Shown: positions 1-8,969 of the stretch, piece by piece
Layout of the letters: every line of letters begins with the position of its first letter
Position numbering within the stretch: position 1 is the stretch's first letter
DNA from: Amoebophrya sp. A120
Taxonomy: Eukaryota > Sar > Dinophyceae > Syndiniales > Amoebophryaceae
Assembly (NCBI GenBank): GCA_905178155.1
Contig: CAJINV010000002.1
Span: forward strand, 10,761,465 to 10,825,464
Direction: 5' to 3'
Length of the DNA: 64,000 nt
Notes under the pieces: generated by a model
Told to the model about the DNA's origin: nothing
Databases searched by the model: none
Seen by the model: only the letters and a program-made list of their open reading frames with translations
Translations under genes and position numbers: made by a program

Positions 1-2704
1 GCTCTCGTGGAACGCTGTGGCCAGCGACGCAATTGATTTCCCGACAGGCTTCTTTCCATGGTCCTTCCATGCCTTTGAGCACGGGCTCATTGTCACAACG
101 AGCGACCTTGGGGACCCCGACCTGTGTCGCAAAGTCCCGAAGGACCTTGCCACATTGCGCTTTGTCTGTAATGCCCCAAGGTTCGAGCCAGTCTGTGGCT
201 GAGTCCCGGAGCGTAATGCAGATTGTGTTCCCATCCATGGAAGCGGGTAATCCTCCGGAGAAGAAATCCGTCTCAACTTGGTCCATCCACTCCTTGTGGA
301 GATAGGTCGCGGGGCGGACCTTTCGATGCTGTTGAGAACCATAGGACTTAGAAACAGCGCAGTCAGGGCAATGAACCTTGATGCCTTGAACTCCTAAATG
401 CCCAAGCCTTTGGTGTAACCGCAAGGCGGAGCAGGAGTTCTGGTTTCCAATCACGTTCGCCAACGCCTCGCCTTCCAAGAGGTAGAAACCCACGCAAGGA
501 AGCTTTTGACGTATTTTGACCGTGTGACGATAGCCCGAAGCGTCCTGGATCCATCGTTCTTCTTTCGCGTGGTAGTACGATCCACCATCCTGCGCCATCG
601 TTTCGACAGAAAGCAGGCAAACCTGCAACGCAGGGTGGTACAACGCAACCCGGGCACCCAAGTTATTGGGCTTAAGAATTCCGATTTTCGCAGGCTCAGA
701 GCATTCGCCGTCAGCTGTTGCGAGACTCACGGTTTCTCCGGTAAAGCTCTCAAACATTGACTCATGCGGGAACATGTGGTGCGTAGCACCACTGTCCGTG
801 ATGACTTTCAAAACTCGAAGTCCATCCTTGGCTTTCGGCTGCTGCACGAAGTGCGCGCGCGCGTGCCTGGAGGAGTTAAGGACGTTCGGAAGACTCGTAT
901 ACGCGGCACAACCGGCGGCATACGAGGGAAGTCGTAGCAACCTCCTGGAATTCAATTTCTTGAAAGAATTCCGGGGGAGTGAGATTCCGAATTTCTTCAA
1001 AATCTTGGGGGGGCAGGGACCGAAAAGATTCCAGATTTGCATCGCAGCTCTCACAAGACACGATGTAAATCGGTAGATTGGACTTCCAATCACGAGGGTG
1101 GGGCAGTTCAAAAACGTAAAACACACAAACACGAAGAACCACAAAACCGACAGAAGCAGAGCGAGCAGAACACTGGCCAAGTAAAAATTGACTGTTTTTA
1201 GGTGCGGAGAACGCACACCGAGCGGAGCACGCTCGCAGTATCCCTGGTTCACACTGTTCTTGTTTTGCTGTGGTTGACGCGTTTCGTAGAACTTTCGAAC
1301 TTGTTCCGCCTTTTCTCCTGCAAGAGTGTAAGGCAACTCGACCGCCTTTCTCGCATAGTTCTCATCGGTGGCCATCCGATGCTCGTGCTCGCGCACAAAC
1401 ATGGGCAGGGTATCCGACAAGCCCCAAGGCGTGTTTTTCTTCTTTCCCACCGTGACGCCGTTGGTGATCCCATTCAGCTCCGGAAGCTGGACGGGGGCGG
1501 TCGCGGTCTTCTTTTCGGCGGTGTGGACGACAACAGCGGCGGCGCTGTTGGTGTTTGCCTTCTTGGTGTTGCTCGCGGTCGTCTGCTCCTGGGATTCCGA
1601 GGAGGAGAGCAGGGAGGCAACAGAAGACAAAGAACCCGACCGGGCGCGCGGGCGCTTGTTGGTGGTTTCGTCCTCGGCGGTGACCTGCAGCGGGAAAACG
1701 CGCGCGCAGTTCGCTCCTGCCTTCTTGTTCTTACCGGTGCCGGGCGGGGTTCCGCTCGCGGTCTTCTTCGCGTCGGCGGCCTTCTTCTTGCGGCACTCGC
1801 TCACGTCGTGGCCCTTGTGCCGGCAAAATTGGCAGCGCTTAGCCTTCTGGGTGTCCTCCGGCTTCTGCGTTTTGCCTTTGCCTTTGTTGGCGATCGCCTT
1901 AACGCTTGCCAACTCCTTCCGCAATTTTTCCTGGCTCTTCTCCAAGGCGACAACCTTGGCGCTGTTGGCCTTGCTGTCTTCGGTCTTGGTTTCGCCGGCA
2001 ACGCGCTGGAACTCGCGGAGGGTGGTGGTGATGCGATCGGCGTCGGTCACCTCGTTGGCCATGAGCGTGGCAACGGTCGGGGCGAAGTTGTCGGGAAGTC
2101 CGGACAAAATGCAGCCGGCTAAGAACTCAGGCAGCAAAATTTTTCCGCCAAGCTTCTCGCGGAAGACAGCGCGCACGCGGTTAGCGTATTCGTCCGCAAA
2201 CTCGCCGGGGTTCATCCGCATGCGGATAAGTTCCACGACAGCAGCGAAGCGGGTGGCCATCTTCTGACTGGCGTACTTATTTTCGAGCGCCCAAACCATG
2301 CGAAGCAGGTGCGTAGGCTGCGGGCCGGTGATCGCGCGCAAAATTTGGTGGGGGTCCGGTCCACAACTTTGCGAAATCATGGCGGCGAGCGGTTTCGCGG
2401 TCCAGCTGTTCCAACTGGGAGCGGTTTCGATTTTCGCCAAGGCGGTCGGGATATCCGTGCCGCTAGCGATATCCTTCCGGTAATCCGCATAAAGTTCGGC
2501 CCAATCCTTCCAGGCTGTACCAGCTCCCGAGGACGGGGCGGAGGAAGAAGAGGAGGCGCCGACGGCGGTGGAGGTCGGGGGCGGGTTGCGCGGGTACCCT
2601 TCCAAGATGCGGAAGAGGTCAAAACTCCAGCGCGCCCAATCTTCCGCCGCCTCCAACTTCGTGGCCATCTTCGGCGGGGGATCCTTCTCGTTGCCGGTGG
2701 CCAT
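1..2704 (-). CDS. Ty1/copia retrotransposon Gag-Pol polyprotein, 3' part outside the window
   Basis: Reading the minus strand from the ATG at 2704-2702 gives about 901 codons without a stop up to the window edge. Order seen: Gag-like region (residues 15-250, Trp-rich start, helical middle); CCHC zinc knuckle C291-C294-H299-C304; a hydrophobic stretch about 507-533 that looks like a membrane helix; aspartic protease motif DSGATHHM with the catalytic Asp near 637; a pre-integrase HHCC-like segment (LHQRLGHLG...HCPDC) near 765-785; integrase core with Asp near 813 (VETDFF) and Asp near 871 (CDNEP). The third integrase acidic residue, reverse transcriptase and RNase H must lie left of base 1. This protease-integrase order is that of Ty1/copia (Pseudoviridae). 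No frameshift or stop is seen, so the copy may be young. A membrane helix between Gag and protease is not usual for the family. Confidence 0.92.
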   Translation of the reverse strand, partial: MATGNEKDPPPKMATKLEAAEDWARWSFDLFRILEGYPRNPPPTSTAVGASSSSSAPSSGAGTAWKDWAELYADYRKDIASGTDIPTALAKIETAPSWNSWTAKPLAAMISQSCGPDPHQILRAITGPQPTHLLRMVWALENKYASQKMATRFAAVVELIRMRMNPGEFADEYANRVRAVFREKLGGKILLPEFLAGCILSGLPDNFAPTVATLMANEVTDADRITTTLREFQRVAGETKTEDSKANSAKVVALEKSQEKLRKELASVKAIANKGKGKTQKPEDTQKAKRCQFCRHKGHDVSECRKKKAADAKKTASGTPPGTGKNKKAGANCARVFPLQVTAEDETTNKRPRARSGSLSSVASLLSSSESQEQTTASNTKKANTNSAAAVVVHTAEKKTATAPVQLPELNGITNGVTVGKKKNTPWGLSDTLPMFVREHEHRMATDENYARKAVELPYTLAGEKAEQVRKFYETRQPQQNKNSVNQGYCERAPLGVRSPHLKTVNFYLASVLLALLLSVLWFFVFVCFTFLNCPTLVIGSPIYRFTSCLVRAAMQIWNLFGPCPPKILKKFGISLPRNSFKKLNSRRLLRLPSYAAGCAAYTSLPNVLNSSRHARAHFVQQPKAKDGLRVLKVITDSGATHHMFPHESMFESFTGETVSLATADGECSEPAKIGILKPNNLGARVALYHPALQVCLLSVETMAQDGGSYYHAKEERWIQDASGYRHTVKIRQKLPCVGFYLLEGEALANVIGNQNSCSALRLHQRLGHLGVQGIKVHCPDCAVSKSYGSQQHRKVRPATYLHKEWMDQVETDFFSGGLPASMDGNTICITLRDSATDWLEPWGITDKAQCGKVLRDFATQVGVPKVARCDNEPVLKGMEGPWKEACREINCVAGHSVPRE

Positions 2705-3403
2705 GTTTGTGGTTCCTAGTTTTTCGAAATTTTTCAAAGTCTAAAACTAGGCGCGTCCAAGTGTAAAACTCAAGGGGATAAACAAAAAAATTATAACTAA
2801 ACCCGGGGGGTTTAGCTCTCTAAGCACAGGGCTCAAGATTGTTAGAACACTAAAACTACCACGTAGGCCGGTAGACAACCTACAAGTTCTAGCATCCACG
2901 TTACTGTTGCATTCGGGGAAAGGAACAAGTTCATCATCATCATCATTTCGTCATCGCTCTGTACCATCGCTCTTCGCTCATGATGTGATTTCAGATCGTG
3001 GATTTCGAGTGGGATTTGCATCGTGTCATGAGATCTACATGGTAATTTGATCTGCATGCCTACATAAACAAAGAAGCAGAGTTAAGCTTGTAAATGACTT
3101 TCAAAGTTTCAGCAGCAAGTAGTACTGATTCAAATCATAAATGCTTACCTGACAATGAAAGTGAAACGATCGAAGTGTGCTAGTAGTTTTCAGTGGTTTC
3201 ATCTTTTATCTTTTATTCAACGACAGGGCTACTTTTAGCAAACACCGACAAGCAAACTTAGAGAAAAAACCTTTTGCCCCCTTTCATACTTTGTCTTACA
3301 GTTCCTCTTAGAGTTTTGAAGTACCCTCTTCTGACACGACTTGGAAAGGAATAAGCTGTGGACAAAGGCGCAGAACCTGCTCGCATCGCGCCCTAGATAC
3401 GAA
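2705..3403. other. Non-coding stretch upstream of the copia gag; probable leader/LTR region
   Basis: No convincing gene. Being 5' of gag on the minus strand it should hold the leader, primer-binding site and 5' LTR of the copia element, but with one side only in view I could not fix LTR ends or a primer-binding site. A short (ATC)n run lies near 2932-2946. Confidence 0.4.
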
Positions 3404-3741
3404 CGGATACTACAACAAACACAAAAATCACAACAACAGCACCACGGGGGGCGTCGCCTGGGGGAAACGGCTGGCGACGCCCCCGACCCGGAACGCAAGC
3501 GCGAGCGCCAACAACGTCCCCGAGGAGTGGTTCCACACGTTACAGCGGCGGGGGGCGGTCGGGGACGTCGGAAGAACTATCCAAAACAAGATGGAAATCC
3601 GAGCTGCCCGGTTTGTGGCGCATTTCTGCCAATTTTCATATGAAGGCCACCCGGCCGGCCTGTGGAGCCCGCTAGGTTTGAGGAGCCCAGCACCCTGGGC
3701 GCGGTTTTGCATGCCCCCACAGCTCGGTCACAGGTTTATCC
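3404..3741 (+). repeat. Dispersed repeat family R1, copy 1
   Basis: About 340 bp, clearly similar to 4750-5120. Shared landmarks in the same order are a CAACAACAGCACCACGGGGG block, GAGGAGTGGTTCCACA, CAAGATG(G/A)AAATCCGAGC, GGCCACCCGGCCGGCCTGTG and a closing CAGCTCGGTCACAGGTTTAT. The copies differ by many substitutions and indels, so they are old. No coding capacity is conserved between them. Confidence 0.8.
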
Positions 3742-3770
3742 AAGGAAATTTGCATGCAAAATCCTCGCTC

Positions 3771-4127
3771 GCACTAGGATGAGATCGCCCCCATTGATTC
3801 AACAAGGATGTGATCGCCCCCATTGATTCCAAAAACCGATGATGATCGGCCCCATTGATTCACTGCGCCGGATACGCACCTGATCAATTAGCGTTTGTTA
3901 GCTGCCGGGCTTCCTGCTGGGCTCTTGATCTTCGGGTCTTCCCGGTGGGCTCTTGCCAGGTGGGCCGTACACAATCTGTGCGTGTGCGGTTTCTCAGCGT
4001 GAAAAGTCGGGCCCGCACACTGGTCGCGCGTTCCGTCGTGAGAGTTAGAGAAATCTTCCGCTCGTGATAGACAAAGGCTAGTGCATTAAAGAACGATTGA
4101 TTGATTGATTCGCGCTTTGATTGATTG
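3771..4127 (+). repeat. Dispersed repeat family R2, diverged copy 1
   Basis: Starts with three or so copies of a GATCGCCCCCATTGATT motif (3783-3861), continues through sequence related to 4128-4421, and ends in a GATTGATTGATT tail. It is the most diverged of the R2 copies. The simple-sequence tail resembles the 3' end of a LINE- or SINE-type retroposon; no internal Pol III promoter boxes were recognised. Confidence 0.7.
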
Positions 4128-4421
4128 TTTTTGTCATGATCCCCTCCTCATTTTTACACTAGGATGCGATCGCCCCCATTGATTCCAACTAGGAGATGAT
4201 CGCCCCCATTGACTCCGAGCGACGGATCAGCCCCTGACAAATTACCCCAGTACTCTTCGGAGTCCGGTCCTCCGGGACATATCGGCTACAACGTGGAAGT
4301 TGATAGGTGAAATGTCGGGCCCCCACACGGATTCGCGCTTTTACATGAGAGAAGATTTTTCGGAGTTTTCGCTCGTGTTCTAGCATAAGGCCGCGCAATG
4401 TAGATTGATTGATTGATTGAT
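4128..4421 (+). repeat. Dispersed repeat family R2, copy 2
   Basis: About 290 bp, nearly identical to 5125-5416 from TTTTTGTCATGATCCCCTCC to the (GATT)n tail. Landmarks: two GATCGCCCCCATTGA motifs, CGACGGATCAGCCCCTGACA, GGACATATCGGCTACAACGT, then AGCATAAGGCCG(C/T)GCAATGT just before the tail. Confidence 0.85.
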
Positions 4422-4749
4422 TTTGTCACCGTCGTGTTTCGTCCCCCTCTCTGCTTCAGCGTACATCAGGCCAGGGAAGAGTGCGAGACCGGGACGTGGG
4501 GGAGGGACGGCAGAAGCAGTTCCTCCGCGCCACGCTGACTGCTGCCTGCAGGAGATCAGGGACAAAAATTTTCTTTTTGCTAGTGCTAGTTTGACTTTGT
4601 CATGCGGAATTAGAGTCGGTCCTTGCATGCTCGTCGTTGTCCCATGCCTCGCCCAGGAGGCAGGAAGCCTCTTTCTTGCATGCAGGGGACCGCGCGCTCG
4701 GTCTCGGGCAGGCAAAAGAGCATGCGTAAACACATGGGATACACGGTAA

Positions 4750-5120
4750 GACAGATACTGCAACGACACAAAAACAACAACAACAGCACCACGGGGGGCG
4801 TCGCCCGGGGACAAGGCCGGCGGCGCCCCTGGCCTGGAGTACAAGCAGAAGCGCCGAGGAGTGTTTCCACACGCCCCGGAATACAAGCCTTCCCGAGGAG
4901 TGGTTCCACATGTGACAGCGGCGGAGGGCGGTCGGGGGCGACAGCAAGACTTATCCGAAACAAGATGAAAATCCGAGCTGCCCAAAAATTCGGCGGCTAG
5001 ATTGTTGCCAGTTTCCATACAAAGGCCACCCGGCCGGCCTGTGGTGCATGCTGAGTTTGAGGAGCTCGGCACCCTTGGCACATTTTTTGTATGCCCCCCA
5101 GCTCGGTCACAGGTTTATCC
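4750..5120 (+). repeat. Dispersed repeat family R1, copy 2
   Basis: Diverged copy of 3404-3741, with an internal extra segment near 4850-4890 that repeats the CGAGGAGTG/TTTCCACA motif. It lies directly before R2 copy 3, as R1 copy 1 lies directly before R2 copy 1, so R1 and R2 may form one composite unit. Confidence 0.78.
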
Positions 5121-5124
5121 GCGA

Positions 5125-5515
5125 TTTTTGTCATGATCCCCTCCTCATTTTTACACTAGGATGCGATCGCCCCCATTGATTCCAACTAGGAGATGATCGC
5201 CCCCATTGACTCCGAGCGACGGATCAGCCCCTGACAAATTACCCCAGCGCTCTTCGGAGCCCGGTCCTTCGGGACATATCGGCTACAACGTGGTAGTTGA
5301 TAGGTGAAATGTCGGGCCCCCACACGGATTCGCGCTTTTAACATGAGAGACTTCGCAAGATTTCCTTCGTGTTTTAGCATAAGGCCGTGCAATGTAGATT
5401 GATTGATTGATTGATTGGCACGGATTCGCGCTTTTACATGAGAGAAGATTTTTCGGAGTTTTCGCTCGTGTTTTAGCATAAGGCCGTGCAATGTAGATTG
5501 ATTGATTGATTGATT
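5125..5515 (+). repeat. Dispersed repeat family R2, copy 3, with a duplicated 3' end
   Basis: The full copy runs to the (GATT)n tail at 5401-5416. From 5417 about 99 bp of the same 3' end, from CACGGATTCGCGC to a second (GATT)n tail ending near 5515, is repeated. The second end resembles the 4128-4421 copy (TTTTTCGGAGTTTTCGCTCG) more than its own neighbour, pointing to recombination or nested insertion between family members. Confidence 0.8.
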
Positions 5516-6069
5516 TTCCACCAGATGATCCCGAATTCTAATTCTTATCGTGGCTTTTTGCGTAAACCGCTTTCCCTCGGACGCAACAAGGGGCTTTGTT
5601 TTCGCTAAGTACTTTTTTCGGGTGAAAATTTTGGAAATGCTCTTTTCAATTTCCAAAAAAAAAACACAGCCGCTTTTTGTGAGATTGCAACCCCGAAACT
5701 CCTATGTGAATTTCTACTTGTTGGAAAAAAGAGTTTGCAGTTGTCGTGGCGGAGCCAGCGCAGATGAATAGGCCACGTGGCAAACCGGGTGTTCGGTGAT
5801 GTAGACGTTTGTTCCTCGGTTTCATTTTTCAGTTACACGTTCTAGACAGAAGATCGAAAAAATCTCGTTTTGGCTGTGCTATTTCATCTGTCAGAGATCT
5901 CCTGTGTTTGCGTCTGCCCCATCTTGCTTTATCGTCGGTTACTCCACCACTGCTCCCCTGTCACTCTATCGTTGGTCAACATCACAGTATGCAAATGTGC
6001 TAACCACTACCACACAAGACAAAACTCTGATAAAATTAAAATCAACACAAATACTAGCACATCAACATC

Positions 6070-6626
6070 ATGCTCGCTCTCTCGCGGCAGCTTTACGGTG
6101 GACTTTGCTTGACTTCGATGGTCAAATGCGCAGACAATTGTGGAATTGTCAAGGCGCGAATATCGGCAGTCGGGGTAAAATTTTTTTTGTAAAAGCTGTG
6201 TAGCCGTTTTTATTTTTTCTGAGTCAGGTGCATTTGATTATGATTTTGATATTGATTCTGACCCCGAATTCTTGCTTGCTCAGCGTGCTGTCATTGCGAT
6301 GACAGGGAGCTTTCGACTTGCCTGTATCAGTTTGTGCCTTTCTTTCGACAAAACAGCGGCAGAAAAAGGGGAATGGGGCGATGGGGCAGCGGTGCGCCTG
6401 TCACGTGCGCGACAAGAACGAAGCCTACTGGGGACCGCGCAAGGTCAAGGGGTTGATTGTGCGACGACGCGCACCCTCGATGCGAAAAGATGGATCAGTC
6501 ATTTCTTTTGACGACAATGCAATCGTGATCATCAAGAAGAATAAGTGCCTGGGGACCAAAATAAAAGGTCCCGTAGGCTACGAAACTCGCCACACTTGCA
6601 AGTCTCTCGCGAGATGGATCTTTTGA
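6070..6626 (+). CDS. MRPL14: Mitochondrial large-subunit ribosomal protein uL14 (bacterial-type L14), two exons
   Basis: uL14 lies at the subunit interface of the large ribosomal subunit, next to the peptidyl-transferase side. Exons 6070-6174 and 6357-6626, with intron 6175-6356 (GTAAAA...ACAG), join in phase to 124 residues; bacterial L14 has about 123. The first exon gives the conserved amino end (MVKCADNCGIVKARI, compare the ADNSGAR signature of L14). The second gives VRDK, KVKGLIVRRR, RKDGSVISFDDNAIVII and the GTKIKGPV signature, close to bacterial L14. The short Leu/Arg-rich start (MLALSRQLYGG) could be a minimal mitochondrial presequence. The bacterial type and nuclear setting argue for the organellar, not cytosolic, protein; a plastid protein cannot be excluded by sequence alone. 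It is flanked by repeats and a long gene-free stretch. Confidence 0.9.
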
Positions 6627-8969
6627 ATAATTGCTCAACTACATCTACTTGCAGATCAGTATATGTACAACAGACGGACAAAACTTCATTTTGTCACGAT
6701 CATGACGAAGATTAACGAACACGAAATAAGTGCTTGATTTTGAGAAATTGAACGTTGGACAAATAGTTTGTTCAGCTCGTACCCAGTGTCAATGCAAGCA
6801 ACATGCCGCCGAGGTCTATGCTATTCAGGCGACCTAGATTTTCATTTTCTTTATCGGCTGGTTCGCTGCACAGTATTGGTTTAGCTCCGGTTGATCATGC
6901 ATCCGTATTTAGGATCCACGTCGACGCTATCACCACCTAACTTTTGTTCACAATCGCCTGCTCCTAGGACTGGAAGATGGAAATGCCAATCTAAACTTGG
7001 ATGAACTGCCTAGACTGCCATCTTAGATAGAACGATTCTGACAACAACAGCAGTCAGATACCGGCAGTGACTCGCCTGTTGTGACAACACACCATCAACA
7101 GGAGCGCTTGCATGTGTGCTGTTTCATAGCTGTCAAGTTTTTCATATATGATCCCGCGTCAGTAAATGGACTTCCGAAGCTTGGTCAGATCCTCCTATCC
7201 AGATGAAGATGAAAGCTAAACGCACTAGTCATTTGATTCATGCAGAAAAAATTAATTATCTGTGAAGCGATGAAAGCACTTTTTCATCGCGATCTTGATT
7301 TTTTTCCAGTTTTTCGTGCCTTAAGAGGAACACACACCATTTCTCCATTTGTTCGCACCACAAACAACAAATCCAATGAATCATCATACCTACAGGAGGC
7401 GGGTCGGAAGTACTAGATGTAGAAAACGTAGTTCGTAGTTTTTAGGGATTACCTTTTTAGTTTTAGAAAACTTTCCATTCGCCCAATGGAGGCCGGCAAT
7501 ACGGCTCCTTTTAGAAAAACTTGGTATGGTCACTACCATATTTGCATGTGCTGCTCGACGTGTCTATTTAAACTCCATCGAAATTAAGAACAAAAAATAT
7601 TATTTTTCTGTGCTAGCTCCTGAGGCGGAGAAACAAGGAAGTGCATAGAAATCGGCTGGTAGTACAAAGAGACGAGGCCGTATGTTTGACTTGACGGACG
7701 GAAACGGATCAAACCATATCTACAGCAAATACGATACAACTGCTCGCGTGGGTGCGCGACCGCTAGGATCTGCAGTTCTAGTTTCCATGAAACAAGAAGT
7801 GTTTGATTTTTTTCACATCCAAGAGCATTCTTTCGTGCAGGCTACAGTTTGACCTTGACGCCGCTCTTAAGCCGTCTAGACGACTCTCGAAGTTATATTT
7901 ATTGATTCCCCCATTGGGTAAACATAGAACATTGATTGTTACTGTTTAGTCATTTCAAATATAATTTTTCTTCCCTACTTCTCTTTCGTCCCGGCAGTTT
8001 TCAGAGCCTACGGACGGCATGCTTCTTTCGCTTTGGTGTACGAGTTTGTACGCCACGTTAGGGGGAGCGCTATGATCATGTGTGAAAATATAGCATAAAA
8101 TACTACTACAGGGATATCTACTAGATTTCATTGGGAATCTCTACTGATCGGATTCCAGTCGTCGTCACTTCCGCATCCTGTGACAGACACTAGTTACTAT
8201 AGGTAAGTACGTCCTTACGAGGGAGAGCGCGGCTCGTACATTTTTTATGGGAAGATAGAAGTAACAGTAACTGTTGGTATCCTGCTCCGGTACACAAGAT
8301 TCAGCAAGACTGTTACAGAAGCAGAGCGGTTTCCTAACTAAGACGCACGTATGGACAACTCGACTTTGAGATGAACAAAGTCTAGGACGACTTACAATCG
8401 GAGTACGGCGGTGTGCTAGAATACAAAGTAAAGCTTAGAAAAGAAGCATGTAACGTAGAATACTGACATTTTCCCCCGCATTTTCGTCATGAAAGGCAGA
8501 AAGAAGAAAGAAAACTGACATCCCGGAGGAGGTTTTTTCGAGAAGAAAAGGAGGATCAGGATCACAGCAAACACTTTGGTAGCACTAGCGACCTAGTATG
8601 GGAAAGAGCATCACCATACGCGAGGCCAGCAGAGGTTGAGACAAGAGTTTTTACTCCTCGCAGCAGGCTAGGAATATTTTTAGTGGAGCTGAAGCAGAAT
8701 TTCCGGAGTGAAGACGCAAAGAAGTAGTACAGCAGTCACATTCCGTAAAAATAGAAGTACCAACATCGCGACTCGAGTTACAGTTCACCGACACTACTTC
8801 TACTACACGTCCTCGGGCGACAGGAGCCGGGGGTTTGGACGCAGTCACAGGCACACCCGATCTTCTCTTTTCTTCTCCTCTACTGCGCGACGTTGTCCAG
8901 GGTTTGGATTTCGTCGAGTCGTGGAGGCTGAAAGAGGTACGAGAAGAAGAACAGACGAAAGGCAGTATC
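6627..8969. other. Intergenic region without recognised genes
   Basis: About 2.3 kb, A+T-richer than the flanking genes and stop-rich in all frames. I see no tRNA, snRNA or conserved coding segment. The last 130 bases are open in the frame of the next gene and might be an upstream extension or 5' UTR. Confidence 0.6.

Noticed and set aside
876-1142. A 88-codon minus-strand frame with protein-like composition inside the copia element.
   Set aside because: It is out of frame with the 901-codon Gag-Pol frame and starts with GTG; the long frame with zinc knuckle, protease and integrase motifs takes precedence.
1202-2267. Plus-strand ORFs of about 300 codons at the left end.
   Set aside because: They are antisense shadows of the copia Gag-Pol gene.
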